The notes under the pieces: model-generated
What the model was told of the DNA's origin: nothing
Seen by the model: only the letters and a program-made list of their open reading frames with translations
Database searches by the model: none
Shown here: positions 11,372 to 22,025 of the stretch, piece by piece
Layout: every line of letters begins with the position of its first letter
How positions within the stretch are numbered: position 1 is the stretch's first letter
Position numbers and translations under genes: made by a program
Source: Larimichthys crocea
Lineage: Eukaryota > Chordata > Actinopteri > Sciaenidae
DNA: 64,000 nt
Reading direction: 5' to 3'
Assembly (NCBI RefSeq): GCF_000972845.2
Contig: NC_040017.1
Span: forward strand, 24,327,606-24,391,605

Positions 11372-11445
11372 CGGTTTGTCATCACTAATTGAGCAAATTT
11401 TAATTAGCTGCACTCTGCTGTTGTTGTTGTATCCTGTTGTGCTCC

Positions 11446-11451
11446 TATAAA
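11446..11451 (+). promoter_or_regulatory. TATA box of the 11.6-kb receptor pseudogene
   Basis: TATAAA followed by GTCTTCATGC as in the intact members, preceded by TTTAATTAGCTG at about 11398. The distance to the ATG is about 130 bp. Confidence 0.5.
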
Positions 11452-11581
11452 GTCTTCATGCTTGTTCCGTGTTTGGAAAGGTTTGCCACATGCTATAGAA
11501 GCGTTTGGTTCTTTTGTGATAAGAATCTAAATTTGACAACAATAACTAATCTTGACAGTTGTGCATTTTCTTAGAAAACTG

Positions 11582-12497
11582 ATGGCTGGTAACAACTCAG
11601 TGGTTGGTGTGGTGCGTCTTACTGGCGCATTCAACGAAAAGGTCATTATTGTGCAGATGCTGGTGTCGATCTTTCTTTGCATCAATTTTTTGCTCATCGT
11701 GACTTTTTTCAGAAAGGAGTGCTTCTACACAACTACACGCTACATCTTATTTGCTGTTACACTTCTGTCTGATAGTTTGATGTTATTCATGTCTGATATC
11801 CTCCTCATCTTGAACCATTTTGGAATAGTTATGCAAGTTTGGATGTGTGTCATATCTCTGTTTGTGGGTACTTGTGTATTACATAGTTACACCAGTTACT
11901 CTGACAGCAATGACCCTGGAGCGATATGTGGCCATCTGCATGCCCCTGCGTCATTCAGAGCTGTGCTCCACACGCAGCACTATGCATTGCATCCTCATCA
12001 TTCACAGCCTCAGCTCTGTACCCTGCATTGTTGTTCTCTCCACCTTCTTTGCATCAGCTTCTTTTAGCCTGTATGAACAATACAGGCTATGCTCTGTGGA
12101 GATGTTCATGTTGTACAGATGGCAGGATCATGTTAGGTCAGCTGTGCATCAGTTTTACTTCTTGATTATGGTTATCATCATTGTATTCGCCTATGTTAAA
12201 ATAATGAAAGTGGCTAAAGCTGCATCAGGAGAGGATAAAAAGTCGTCATGGAAAGGGCTCAGAACAGTAATTCTTCATGGTTTCCAGCTGCTGCTCTGTC
12301 TCATCCAGCTGTGGTGTCCATTCATAGAAACTGCTGCATTTCAGATAGATTTCATGTTATTTATTAACGTCAGATACTCTAATTACATTTTGTTTAATCT
12401 TACTCCAAGATGTCTGAGTCCTCTTATTTATGGCCTCAGGGATGAAACCTTTTTTCATGCTCTTAAAAATTTTGTCTTGTATAAAAGCAATATTTGA
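11582..12497 (+). pseudogene. Nearly intact odorant receptor 131-2-like gene with one frameshift region
   Basis: The ATG at 11582 gives MAGNNSVVGVV, TM1, FRKECFYTTTRYI and TM2 in one frame. The rest, from VTPVTLTAMTLERYVAICM through TM4-TM7 (LSPLIYGLRDETFF) to the stop, is in the next frame. Compared with intact members, TM3 carries three small indels between about 11851 and 11867, net +1 base. Everything else is open, and length is as expected for the family. It may be a young pseudogene, or functional if the indels are sequencing errors. Upstream TATA and TAATTA elements are present. Confidence 0.85.
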
Positions 12498-12499
12498 CA

Positions 12500-13205
12500 A
12501 GGCAGATGAATAACATTTAACATGTTTTATTTCCAAATCGTTTGTTATAAGTCTGACTGTGACTGCATTGACAATTCATGTATTGTTCATTTGAGATCCA
12601 TTTTCATGTGGCATCATCTCTCCCCCTAATGTTAAGTTCTATGTAATATTGATTATTGACCCTTATAGCATCCAAACCTAGCTACAAATATGACATGCTT
12701 ATTAAAACAGGAGCTGTGTTACATAACAATAAACAATATAACAATAAACAACTGCTATGTCTGATATGTTATGTATTTCATTAATATTATTGTTGTAAAG
12801 ATTTGTTTAAGTCCGAGCCGACCTTACTGCAGATTTGCTGTATGTCCACACCATTAACTTCGGATACAGCACCTTTAAGTTGCTCAAACATGTTTCTAAT
12901 TTATTTATGGTATTCTACTTAAAGTGAACCAAACCTTGAATCACGTCAGCTTACTCTTGTTTTTACTCAAGTACAAGTCCCTTGATCTGAGTCTGGACAA
13001 CGTGTTACTTGATTCTAATTCTACCAGCTCTTCTACTCTCCCTGTTCAGCATTTCTACTTCAGAATCTGAGCTATCTCCTCGGTCTACCATGACAGCACA
13101 ACAACAAATCATTGATCTCTGGTCCTCCCAAAGAGAGCAACACATATGTTAAAATATCCAAGAGCTCAGATCTGCTTGTCTCCGCTAACTTGTTGAGAGA
13201 TGTTA
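12500..13205. other. Intergenic, no gene seen
   Basis: AT-rich 3-prime flank of the 11.6-kb receptor copy. No recognised repeat or coding region. Confidence 0.45.
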
Positions 13206-13209
13206 TGTT

Positions 13210-13525
13210 ACTTGTTGTCATAGTTTTGAGTTTGTTTGTGTTTCCTGTTTTTATTTTGTAGTTCTACAGTCTGTCTTGTCTTCTTCTTCCTGTCTTGTTT
13301 CCGACCCTTTTTGATTTTGCACTTGTCCCTGATTTGTTTCACCTGTGTCTGATTAGTCCTGTTTCCTTTGTTTTCTTGTCTGTTCGTTCATGGTTTCATG
13401 GTTTCTTGCGTTGTTGGTTGTTTGTTTCTCTGCCTCTCTGTGATCTCTCGTGTGTTTGTCCCTGTGTTCCTGTGTTTCATGTTTCTTTGTGTTTCTTTTA
13501 CGTTTTTTGGTTATATTTTTAGTTT
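13210..13525. repeat. LTR-like or retrotransposon-derived T-rich fragment
   Basis: Strongly T/C-rich plus strand with CACCTGTGTCTGATTAGTCCTG and CTGTTTCC words, of the kind found in fish retrotransposon terminal regions and, in the opposite orientation, in the element at 17635-18242. Frames here give hydrophobic peptides (for example 13295-13522) that are compositional artefacts. Confidence 0.45.
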
Positions 13526-13754
13526 GTGATGCGCTCAGGTGCGTCTCCGCCGGCTACCGAGCGTCGCGAGAACGCACGAGATCTCGCGAATTCACGCATA
13601 ATCGCGCGGCTATTGCCGGCTGTAGTCTCTTTGACTCCTGCTATGACATTCCACGTCGCATCTTTTTTCTGGTGTCCTTATAAAAAGGATGTGAGGTGTC
13701 ATAAATTATTACGCCTGAAAACCCCTCACCTGTTGACTTCAGGTCGCCCCCGCC

Positions 13755-14030
13755 CATTATGACGTGTTCTTGTAATGAAACTCGAGCCACGGTGAACACG
13801 GAGTATTTTATTTTGAAAATAAACCAGGGTTTTATTTTGTATTTTGTAGCTGATTTCCTTCCCCGCACGGTCTGCTCTGTGCTGAATTTATGCGCCGTGC
13901 TCTGGCGTCCGTGAAAAATAGAAGCTCTGCGTATGTGTTGCGGAGGGCTGCCGGACGCCGCAGTCTTTCCGGAGCTGTTCCGCATGCAGTGTATTTTAGC
14001 CTTCAGTGTGACGGTCAATACATTCCTCAT
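13755..14030. repeat. Dispersed GC-rich repeat block upstream of receptor units
   Basis: Starts near GACGTGTTCTTGTAATGAAACTCGA and includes ATTTATGCGCCGTGCTCTGGC and GGGCTGCCGGACGCCGCAGTC. The same block occurs upstream of the other receptor copies (21476-21720, 27010-27240, 32545-32790) and, truncated, at 39728-39905. It is part of the duplicated unit. The class is unknown. The copy here holds an extra segment around 13805-13850. Confidence 0.7.
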
Positions 14031-14349
14031 CACTGAAGTAACCATTGCTTATTAAGCTTCCGTGTTTCGCCATGACTTTCTAATATGCTTATACAGTATG
14101 TGACTTGACAGGAGGGTGTTTAGGTGTGAGCAACTATTCTTAATGTGACAACCACTTCTTATACAATCAACAGTAGAATAAAACAAAAACACTACAAAAC
14201 AGGAGCCACAGCCCATAAGAAATAGTGGATCTGTGAAAAAACACCCTCTTTTTTTTACCCCACCTGGAAATTTAGCTTGACCTTGGCCTACAACCCAGAT
14301 TTGTCTAGAGGTAACCAATGAGGGAGACCAGCAAGCCGCAAGGAATAAT

Positions 14350-14400
14350 GTTTAATTAGCTGTTACTCTGCTTGTACGTGACTCACTCTCATTATAAAGT
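14350..14400 (+). promoter_or_regulatory. Promoter module of receptor at 14563
   Basis: TTTAATTAGC (14351) carries a homeodomain-type TAATTA core. It is followed by TTACTCTGCTTGTACGTG and by TATAAA at 14393-14398, 170 bp before the ATG. The same order of elements is seen before other receptors in the window. Confidence 0.6.
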
Positions 14401-14562
14401 GCACAACCTTTGATCGGACGCTGACTGTCTTTCTCTATCTGTCTGTCTGTCACTGCTATCTCACTACATGGAGGGGTTTGGTTTTTTGATATGAATCAAA
14501 ATTTTATTTCATCAGACTAATTTAACTATGAATGTAACATTTGTGTATTCATTATAAAAGTG

Positions 14563-15486
14563 ATGGCTGTTAACAACTCATTAGTTGGTGGTGCGGTCTC
14601 AGTGATGGGAACCAATGACACACTCATTGTTGTGCAGTTCCTGATAATAATCTTTCTGTGCATTAACTTATTGCTCATTATAACCTTTTTCCAAAAGGAG
14701 TGCTTCTACTCAACTACACGCTACATCTTATTTGCTGTTACACTTTTATCTGATAGTTTGATGTTAGTCATGTCTGATATCCTGCTCATAGTGAACTATT
14801 TTCATTTTCCCATACAAATTTGGGTATGCATCATTTTTAATGTTGTGCTACTTCTGTATAATATAGTTACACCAGTTACTCTGACTGCAATGACTCTGGA
14901 GCGATATGTGGCCATCTGCATGCCCCTGCGTCATGCAGAGCTGTGCTCCACACGCAGCACTATGCATTGCATCCTCATCATTCACGGCTTCAGCTCTGTG
15001 CCCTGCATTGTTGTTCTCTCCACCTTTTTTGCATCAGCCTCTTTTAGTTTGTACAAACAATACAGCTCGTGCTCTGTGGAGATATTTATGTTGCACAGGT
15101 GGCAGGATCATGTTAGGTCAGCTGTACAACAATTTTACTTCTTGATTATGGTTATCATCATTGTATTCGCCTATGTTAAAATAATGAAAGTGGCCAAAGC
15201 TGCATCAGGAGAGGATAAAAAGTCGTCATGGAAAGGGCTCAAAACAGTAATTCTTCATGGTTTCCAGCTGCTGCTTTGTCTCATCCAGATGTGGTGTCCA
15301 TTCGTTGAGACTGCTGCATTACAAATTGATTTTGTATTATTTGTTGATATCAGATATACTAACTACATATTATTTAATATTACTCCAAGATGTCTAAGTC
15401 CTCTTATTTATGGTCTCAGAGATGAAACCTTTTTTCATGCATTGAAAAATTATGCCTTTATTGGCTTTTATAAAAGAAATATTTGA
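14563..15486 (+). CDS. Odorant receptor 131-2-like, intact, 307 aa
   Basis: Single-exon class A-type GPCR of the fish OR131 odorant receptor family, expected in the plasma membrane and cilia of olfactory neurons, where ligand binding would signal through a G protein. The ATG at 14563 gives MAVNNSLVGGAVS with an NNS glycosylation sequon; the upstream GTG was not used. Seven hydrophobic segments are visible. Family marks are QKECFYSTTRY (ICL1), TLERYVAICMPLRH (end of TM3, in place of DRY), SGEDKKSSWKG (ICL3), GFQLLLCLIQMW (TM6) and CLSPLIYGLRDE (TM7, in place of NPxxY). Cysteines after TM2 and in ECL2 are placed for the usual disulfide. The protein is identical to that at 22241. Ligand unknown. 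Confidence 0.93.
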   Translation: MAVNNSLVGGAVSVMGTNDTLIVVQFLIIIFLCINLLLIITFFQKECFYSTTRYILFAVTLLSDSLMLVMSDILLIVNYFHFPIQIWVCIIFNVVLLLYNIVTPVTLTAMTLERYVAICMPLRHAELCSTRSTMHCILIIHGFSSVPCIVVLSTFFASASFSLYKQYSSCSVEIFMLHRWQDHVRSAVQQFYFLIMVIIIVFAYVKIMKVAKAASGEDKKSSWKGLKTVILHGFQLLLCLIQMWCPFVETAALQIDFVLFVDIRYTNYILFNITPRCLSPLIYGLRDETFFHALKNYAFIGFYKRNI

Positions 15487-15899
15487 CTTTGATTTAAAGA
15501 TTTCTCTCTACCAAAATTGTCTGCAATTCACTTTTACACAAGCAAACTGAGAAGTTTTATTCTGAGGTCTGTGTGGTGAATATAGGAAGTCTTAATATAT
15601 TATAAGCCCCATCAGTCAACTTTGAGTTAATAACCAGTCATCAAAGAGGCACTTAAACTTATAATTCAGTACGTCACAGCTGTGTCTTATGACTGTTGAT
15701 ACAGTGCAAAATGTCTATCCACCTGTTAAAACTCTGAGTAAAACAAGAACATAACAAAATATGAAATTGTTTACATTCATTTAACTGTCATACTATGGGT
15801 TTGACATGAGGTTCCACTGCAGTAATAATGGCTTGTTTACAGCTGCCTATAACTCAGATTTGTCTACAGATGACCTCTGAGGGAAACTAGCAGAAAGTG

Positions 15900-15975
15900 G
15901 TCATGACGACACTGTAATGAGAAAAGTTTAATGACTCTAGTGACTCTGCTTGTATTCCAGTCGCTTCTATAAAAC
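15900..15975 (+). promoter_or_regulatory. Promoter module of receptor at 16064
   Basis: CATGACGACACTGTAATGAG is followed by GTTTAATGAC, GTGACTCTGCTTGTATTCC and TATAAAA at 15968-15974, 96 bp before the ATG. The module is repeated before the copy at 23740. Confidence 0.6.
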
Positions 15976-16063
15976 CATAACACTGCAAAGACCTCTGTCC
16001 AGCTGTCTTTAGTAATGTGTGCCTCAATGCAAACAGCGACTTGTATATTTGCTTAGGAAAGTG

Positions 16064-16987
16064 ATGGCTGATAACAACTCATTGGTTGGTGGTGAGGTCT
16101 TGCGGCTGCAGATCAAGGTCAAGCTCTCTATTGTGCAAATTCTGGTGATAATATTTCTCTCCATCAATTTTTTTCTCATCATGACTTTTTTCAGAAAGGA
16201 GTGCTTCTACACAACTACACGTTACATCCTATTTGCTGTTACTCTGCTGTCTGATAGCCTGATGTTAGTCATGTCTGATTTTTTGGTCATAGTGAACTAT
16301 TTGGAATTTACTATGCAAGTTTGGATATGTATCATTATCTTTGTTGTGGGAATTGTGTATAATATAGTCACACCAGTTACTCTGACAGCAATGACCCTGG
16401 AGCGATATGTGGCCATCTGCATGCCCCTGCGTCATGCAGAGCTGTGCTCCACACGCAGCACTATGTATTGCATCCTCATCATTCACGGCCTCAGCTCTGT
16501 GCCCTGCATTGTTGTTCTCTCCACCTTCTTTGCATCAGCCTCTTTTAGTTTGTACAAACAATACAGCTCGTGCTCTGTGGAGATATTAATATTGCACAGA
16601 TGGCAGGGTCACGTTAGATCAGCTGTGCATCAGTTTTACTTCTTGATTATGGTTATCATCATTTTATTTTCTTATGTTAAAATCATGAAAGTGGCCAAAG
16701 CTGCATCAGGAGAGGATAAAAAGTCGTCATGGAAAGGGCTCAGAACAGTAATTCTTCATGGTTTCCAGCTGCTGCTCTGTCTCATCCAGCTGTGGAGTCC
16801 ATTCATAGAAAGCACTCTGCTTCAGTTTGATTTCATGTTATTTATTAATGTCAGGTACTCTAAATATGTATTGTTTAATCTTACTCCAAGATGTCTGAGT
16901 CCTCTCATTTATGGCCTCAGAGATGAAACCTTTTTTCATGCATTGAAAAATTATGCCTTCTTTGGCTTGTATAAAAGAAATGTTTGA
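16064..16987 (+). CDS. Odorant receptor 131-2-like, intact, 307 aa
   Basis: OR131-type odorant receptor in one exon. The ATG at 16064 (MADNNSLVGGEV, sequon NNS at residue 4) is chosen because every copy begins this way; the in-frame extension from 16019 would need a GTG start. TM1 about 21-43, TM2 54-80, TM3 from the conserved C89 to ERYVAIC (113-119), TM4 136-158, ECL2 with C170, TM5 191-208, SGEDKK 215-220, TM6 226-249, TM7 with LSPLIYG 278-284. It is nearly identical to the receptor at 23740 except in TM2-TM3 (about residues 66-101), where the two differ greatly. Odour ligand unknown. Confidence 0.93.
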   Translation: MADNNSLVGGEVLRLQIKVKLSIVQILVIIFLSINFFLIMTFFRKECFYTTTRYILFAVTLLSDSLMLVMSDFLVIVNYLEFTMQVWICIIIFVVGIVYNIVTPVTLTAMTLERYVAICMPLRHAELCSTRSTMYCILIIHGLSSVPCIVVLSTFFASASFSLYKQYSSCSVEILILHRWQGHVRSAVHQFYFLIMVIIILFSYVKIMKVAKAASGEDKKSSWKGLRTVILHGFQLLLCLIQLWSPFIESTLLQFDFMLFINVRYSKYVLFNLTPRCLSPLIYGLRDETFFHALKNYAFFGLYKRNV

Positions 16988-16999
16988 TTAATAACTTTT

Positions 17000-17630
17000 G
17001 AACAGAATAATTGCAGAATGCACAAATAAAAAATATATTTCCTGAATATGTATGAATGTTTTATTCCTAACTAGTTTTTATTAACCTATTAGCCAATGAT
17101 TTAAGCTCCATACTGCGTTTGCTTTCATCACTATTTTGAAATGACTACCCTTTGCCATTTGTAGCATCCAAACCTCACAACAAATACAAATCAGTGAATC
17201 ACACTGTCACATTTGACTGAATTTGCTTATATGTGGAAGGTTGGGGTAACATAAGCTATCGGAGCCCTTGGAGTGGTTATTACTGCTTTGCATCAGAAAG
17301 CGTTATGTGTTTATCATAAGTGTAATCACAAAGCATCACTTCACAGAAAGTGTTTCCGAACTTCCCTTTTTAGAGGTAGCAACCTTAAACATTATAAGTC
17401 ACATCTATAATGTTTCTTGCCTGTTTATATCATGCATCACAAAGCATTATGTGTGTGTCACGAATGCTTCGATAACACACTATAGATGTAGTCTTCATAG
17501 AAAGTTTCCATACTTGACAGCAACTTTGAACAAAAACTAGTTGGGTTTCTAAATAATTTTTATTTTGTGGCAGTTTTCATAGCACTTAAGATCACTTCAC
17601 ATAATAAAAAACATAAAAAACATCTACATA
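17000..17630. other. 3-prime flank of the 16-kb receptor
   Basis: Non-coding. Nearly identical to 24675-25235 and, with many indels, to 35725-36360, so it is part of the duplicated unit. It has an internal semi-repeated CACAAAGCAT(C/T)A word three times (about 17327, 17438). No gene seen. Confidence 0.6.
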
Positions 17631-17634
17631 ATTG

Positions 17635-18242
17635 TGTCAGACCTGGACTCAAAGAGGGACTCAGATGTAGAGTCATAATAGTTCAGGCAGACTTTATTTA
17701 AATACTCCAACCTCTCAGACAGAGTGACAAACAAACAGGCTATGAAAATTTGTCTATGAATTCTAAGGAAAACAACAAAATGGAAGATAAGACTATTAAT
17801 GAACAAAACAAAAGGCTATGAACTATAAACTCAAAGTGCCCCAATGGAGACTAACAAAGGGCTATGAAAGTTAACTGAACTACAGTGCTAAACTATGAAA
17901 TGTACAAACAAAAAAATCACTCTCAATGAGGCAGCAAATACAGGCTTACGTCGGGAAAAGGGCAAGGACAAAACATGGACTATGGCTTGGGTGCACGCCA
18001 TGAACGAGACACTCCAGCACACGACAAAGGGAGACGCAGACTATAAAACACATGAGGGTAATGGGGAACAGGTGGACACAATCAGGAATCAAGGAAGCCA
18101 CTTGGACCAGTGACACATGAGGAAGGGCAAGTCACCCGAAACAAGAGGAGAGTTAATATTTAAAATAAAACAGGAAGTAGTACATTTTCAAAATAAAAGA
18201 CAAAAAACGCAGGACAAGACAAAACCCCCCCACGGTGTGACA
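17635..18242. mobile_element. LTR-like or short-TIR element (TGTCAG...TGTGACA), 608 bp
   Basis: Ends are TGTCAGACC and GGTGTGACA, with a C-rich run just inside the right end. It has internal words (GGGGAACAGGTGGACACAATCAGG, AAATAAAACAGGAAGTAG) common in fish LTR or non-autonomous elements. No coding frame is credible. Other copies are 28240-28525 (internally deleted) and 36365-36971. Whether it is a solo LTR or a DNA element is unresolved; flanking AATTG/AACTG is not an exact duplication. Confidence 0.6.
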
Positions 18243-18244
18243 AA

Positions 18245-18480
18245 CTGAAATAAGGAGATAAAGTAAGTGGATGAATTTGTTGGGGATGCAAGCCAGGATT
18301 GTGTTGCAGAAGTCTATGCATGATGTGACCAAGGCATAATCTAAAACTTCTGTGGCGTATTGTGCCAAGGTGGGGCGCTGTCTGAAAATGTTTCACAGAA
18401 GATATTGTTTATGTGGCTGTCGAATGATAGGGTACTGGGTTTGGTGGTTTGGGCAATGAAACGTGAGAAGATATTAGTCT
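18245..18480 (-). pseudogene. LINE reverse-transcriptase fragment (L2/Rex-like), decayed
   Basis: Minus-strand frames give HNTPQKF-like and, in another frame, LAQYATEVLDYALVTSCIDFCNT followed by ILACIPNK, which resembles the LVHAFVTSRLDYCN-type motif near the C-terminal end of L2/Rex-type LINE reverse transcriptases. Only this short stretch is present, in shifted frames, so it is a dead fragment. Copies accompany the neighbouring element at about 28527-28740 and 36972-37200. Confidence 0.6.
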
Positions 18481-18737
18481 TTAGTATATTAGTCTTATTA
18501 CTGTTATTACTCTGGAGCAGAAACCTGGTTGGAATGGTTGAAATAGATGATTGCCATCAAGGTGGATCTGGAGTTGAGATGCAACTACTTTCTCAAGAAT
18601 CTGGTATATCAAATATAGGACAGAAGTTGTTTTGCTCATTGGAGGCTAAACTGGATCTTTTCAACATTGGTCTGAGTATGGCAATGTTTTGTGGGAGAGG
18701 AACTGTACCAGTGAATAGAGAGAAATCTCGTTAGTAC

Positions 18738-19545
18738 ATAGAAGTGTATACTGTCGTTGTGATGGCCACAGCTGTCGCCACACAGCCAAAAAAGTCGGTA
18801 ACCTTCTGCACTCACACATTTGTTTCTATAGTTAAATTTTGATTATACATTTAGTTATTAGTTTAAATTGGTTTTAACATTTAGTTGCAATAAATCACAC
18901 TTTCTGTTTCAGATAACACACTTTATTAAATGACAGTACATTGGTTTTCTATTTGAAGCGCGCACATTTAGTTAGCTTTTGTACAGTCTTCATTTAATAT
19001 AATTTCTAATCTGTTTTCTTTGATTTACCGGTGCTGCTGGGAGCTGGGAATGCTGGGCAAAAGGATCCACCCCACAAGCTCAGCCATTTTGTAGCAGAGG
19101 ATGCTGATTGGGCCGGCACATCATGTGGGGGGGAATTTAGTGCTTTACTGTTTATTTCTTTCTGCGACAGTTAGTAATTTAACTTGGTTTTGTTAAGTAT
19201 GGATTATGTTTATTTCAAGGAGTTAATTTTCCTGATTTGCTTTGATAATTAGCTGTTGTCTTTTGTGTTTGTTTACCCCTCTTGTGTTGGTATGGGCTGA
19301 TCACCCAATATATAAATTTCCCTCTTGTGTTTAGTCATCAGGTCTGTTTGTTTTGTCTTCTGTTAGTTTGTTCAGTTGGCGTTTATACAGTTTTGTTAAT
19401 TTGACCTCTTTTATGGGCCCTGTTCTTTATTGCTTTTGTTTAGAAATTTTGTTTTCTTTCATACTTTGGGTAAATAAAAACCCTTTTTTTGAAAATACTA
19501 CCTGTTGTGCTCATTGCCGGCTGACTCGGTCCCTCACAGTCGTAC
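18738..19545 (+). mobile_element. Solo-LTR-like insertion, about 808 bp
   Basis: Plus-strand features include TATATAAATTTCC at about 19310, AATAAA at about 19474 and a CGGTCCCTCACAG end, as in a retroelement LTR (promoter, poly-A signal, CA end). A copy is at 29031-29835. In the third copy of the unit (about 37450-37470) the sequence passes directly from TTAGTAC to TGTGAATG, so the whole segment is missing there. The exact ends and target duplication are not resolved. No coding frame. Confidence 0.6.
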
Positions 19546-19621
19546 TGCGTGTGAATGTTTTTGGTCGAAAATGCTCGTGTTGCACACCAAATCTAGAGGG
19601 AGAGAGGGGAGGATGAAAATG

Positions 19622-19701
19622 TTAATGACGACACTGTGATGAGCAGAGTTTCACTAGCTGGACTCTGCTTGTACTCTGGTCGTTATATATACACATATAA
19701 A
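19622..19701 (+). promoter_or_regulatory. Promoter module of receptor at 19804
   Basis: AATGACGACACTGTGATGAG, then CTAGCTGGACTCTGCTTGTACTC and TATAAA at 19696-19701, followed by GGCTTCATGCACAG. The ATG lies 108 bp further on. Confidence 0.6.
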
Positions 19702-19803
19702 GGCTTCATGCACAGTCTTGCTCAGAACACACCTGTCCATTCGTCTTTTAATGTGTGCCATAATGCACACAAACAACAGCTTGCATATTTGCTTAGGAAA
19801 GTG

Positions 19804-20727
19804 ATGGCTAATAACTCATTGGTTGGTGGTGAGGTCTTGCGACTGCAGAACAAGGTCAGGGTCATTCTTGTGCAGGTTCTGGTGATGATGTTTCTTTGCA
19901 TCAACTTTTTGCTCATCGTAACTTTTTTCAGAAAGGAGTGCTTCTACACAACTACACGCTACATCTTGTTTGCTGTTACTCTTCTGTCTGATAGTTTGAT
20001 GTTAGTCATGTCTGATATGCTCCTCATCTTTACCCATTTTAAACTTGCCATGCAAGTTTGGATATGTGTCATTATCTCTGTTGTGGTACTTCTGTATAAT
20101 ATAGTTACACCAGTTACTCTGACAGCAATGACCCTGGAGCGATATGTGGCCATCTGCATGCCCCTGCGTCATTCACAGCTGTGCTCCACACGCAGCACTA
20201 TGCATTGTATCCTCATCATTCACGGCCTCAGCTCTGTACCCTGCATTGTTATTCTCTCCACCTTTTTTGCATCAGCCTCTCTTAATTTGTACAAACAACA
20301 CAAGTTATGCACTGTGGAGATGTTAATATTGTACAGATGGCAGGGTCATGTTCGATCAGCTGTGCATGAGTTTTACTTCTTGATTATGGTTATTATCATT
20401 TTATTTTCTTATGTTAAAATCATGAAAGTGGCCAAAGCGGCATCAGGAGAGGATAAAAAGTCATTATGGAAAGGGCTCAGGACAGTAATTCTTCATGGTT
20501 TCCAGTTGTTGCTCTGTCTCATCCAGATGTGGTGTCCATTCATAGAAGCCGCTGTATTTCAGATTGATTTAATATTATTTATTAATGTCAGATTCTATAA
20601 CTACGTATTGTTTAATCTTACTCCAAGGTGTCTGAGTCCTCTTATTTATGGCCTCAGGGATGAAAAGTTTTTTCATGCAATGAAAAGATATGCCTTCTTT
20701 GGCTTGTATAAAAGAAACATTAGATAA
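19804..20727 (+). CDS. Odorant receptor 131-2-like, intact, 307 aa
   Basis: OR131-type receptor. The ATG at 19804 gives MANNSLVGGEVLRL, one residue shorter at the N-terminus than its relatives but with the NNS sequon kept. The long upstream in-frame extension (from 19636) covers the promoter and is not believed. It shows RKECFYTTTRYI, TLERYVAICMPLRHSQLC (SQ where most have AE), SASLNLYKQHKLCTVEM in ECL2, SGEDKKSLWKG, and PRCLSPLIYGLRDEKFFHAMKR. It ends NIR. Broken copies lie at 30084 and 37710, and a 3-prime fragment at 25237. Expected in olfactory neurons; ligand unknown. Confidence 0.92.
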   Translation: MANNSLVGGEVLRLQNKVRVILVQVLVMMFLCINFLLIVTFFRKECFYTTTRYILFAVTLLSDSLMLVMSDMLLIFTHFKLAMQVWICVIISVVVLLYNIVTPVTLTAMTLERYVAICMPLRHSQLCSTRSTMHCILIIHGLSSVPCIVILSTFFASASLNLYKQHKLCTVEMLILYRWQGHVRSAVHEFYFLIMVIIILFSYVKIMKVAKAASGEDKKSLWKGLRTVILHGFQLLLCLIQMWCPFIEAAVFQIDLILFINVRFYNYVLFNLTPRCLSPLIYGLRDEKFFHAMKRYAFFGLYKRNIR

Positions 20728-20729
20728 GG

Positions 20730-21475
20730 TAATGAATGTTTTTGATTAATTTGATATGATAATGGCAATGGCAACAGGACATGGCAATAAGAGCATAGAA
20801 AATCAAGTTTCTGTTTCTGAAGGAAACAAAAGTAGCGCCACTTTCCATATAGAGCAGGTCTATAATATATTGTTTATATCATTATTTACAGATAACAGTA
20901 CTATAACAATATAACTGAAGAACAAAAGTTGAAGATAAAATGGAGAGTGGTGATCTCGTGTAGTAATGACTGAGTGTGTTGCATGCATTAGAGTCCACTG
21001 AGGCAAATTGTGACTTTAGGCTATATAAATAAAATTTAACTTGACTTGACTATCATTGATCAGAGGGTTTTTTTTAAACTTTGAATATAAGTGTAAAAGT
21101 TATTTTTCTGGACTAATTTGACATAAAATCAGCTCATACAGTGTTTAACGGTCTATTAAACAGGTTTTACTTTCTTTCAACGTAAAAGATGGTACTTGTG
21201 CGTGAAAGTCATCACAGTGGTCCTAATAAATTCAGTTTAAGTCTTTTTATATAGAGTAGAAGAGTCTTGACCATGCGCTTCATAAAATTAAGAGGCAGAA
21301 ATCTTGAGCAGAACCAGTTCATGGTAAGCATCTATCTGCTTTGACCAGTTGGGTTAAGAGATGCAATAATTTGAATAAGAAGAATACTACAGGGACACAC
21401 AAAAACAAAAATAACGTAAGGCGACAAAATCCATCAGTCCAAGAAAAGTCCAATAAATGGAATTCTAAACAATTA
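20730..21475. other. Duplicated intergenic block, no gene
   Basis: Non-coding AT-rich DNA repeated after every copy of this receptor (25500-27000 with an insertion, 31000-32540 with an insertion, 38640-39355, and in part 39357-39718). Contains CTATATAAATAAAATTTAACTTGACTTGAC at about 21020, the site where an LTR-like insert is present in two other copies. Confidence 0.65.
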
Positions 21476-21720
21476 CGACGTGTTCTTGTAATGAAACTCG
21501 ATCCGTGGTGAACACGGAGTATCTTATTTTGTAGTTGATTTCCTTCCCCGCGCAATCTGCTCTGTGCTGAATTTATGCGCCGTGCTCTGGCAAAAATCTA
21601 AGCTCTGCGTATGTGTTGCGGAGGGCTGCCGGACGCCGCAGTCGTTCCGGAGCTGTTCCGCATGCAGTGTATTTTAGCCTTCAGTGTGACGGTCAATACA
21701 TTCCTCATCACTGAAGTAAC
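21476..21720. repeat. Dispersed GC-rich repeat block, second copy
   Basis: Matches 13755-14030 without the extra segment found there. From about 21660 onward it continues collinear with 13980-14560 into the receptor promoter, showing that the receptor at 22241 was duplicated with its upstream DNA. Confidence 0.7.
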
Positions 21721-22025
21721 CATTGCTTATTAAGCTTCCGTGTTTCGCCATGACTTTCTAATATGCTTATACAGTATGTGACTTGACAGGAGGGTGTTTA
21801 GGTGTGAGCAACTATTCTTAATGTGACAACCACTTCTTATACAATCAACAGTAGAATAAAACAAAAACACTACAAAACATGAGCCACAGCCCATAAGAAA
21901 TGGTGGATCTTTGAAAAAACACCCTCTTTTTTTTACCCCACCTGGAAATTTAGCTTGACCTTGGCCTACAACCCAGATTTGTCTAGAGGTAACCAATGAG
22001 GGAGGCCAGCAAGCCGCAAGGAATA

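Noticed and set aside
13295..13522. Hydrophobic 75-aa ORF
   Set aside because: Composition artefact of a T/C-rich retrotransposon-like tract. No family match and no promoter.
14906..15145. Recurring 60-79 aa ORFs beginning MWPSACPC in every receptor
   Set aside because: They are a shifted frame over the conserved ERYVAICMPLRH coding region and recur only because the receptor sequence is duplicated.
16019..16063. N-terminal extension MPQCKQ at 16064
   Set aside because: It needs a GTG start and covers leader sequence; the conserved ATG is preferred.
18360..18734. 124-aa plus-strand ORF
   Set aside because: Runs across a minus-strand LINE fragment and into the LTR-like insertion; not conserved in the other copies of the same block.
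19636..19803. Long N-terminal extension of the 19804 receptor (363 aa form)
   Set aside because: It would translate the TATA box and promoter blocks. All family members start at the MADNN/MANN ATG, and no signal peptide or domain is present in the extension.
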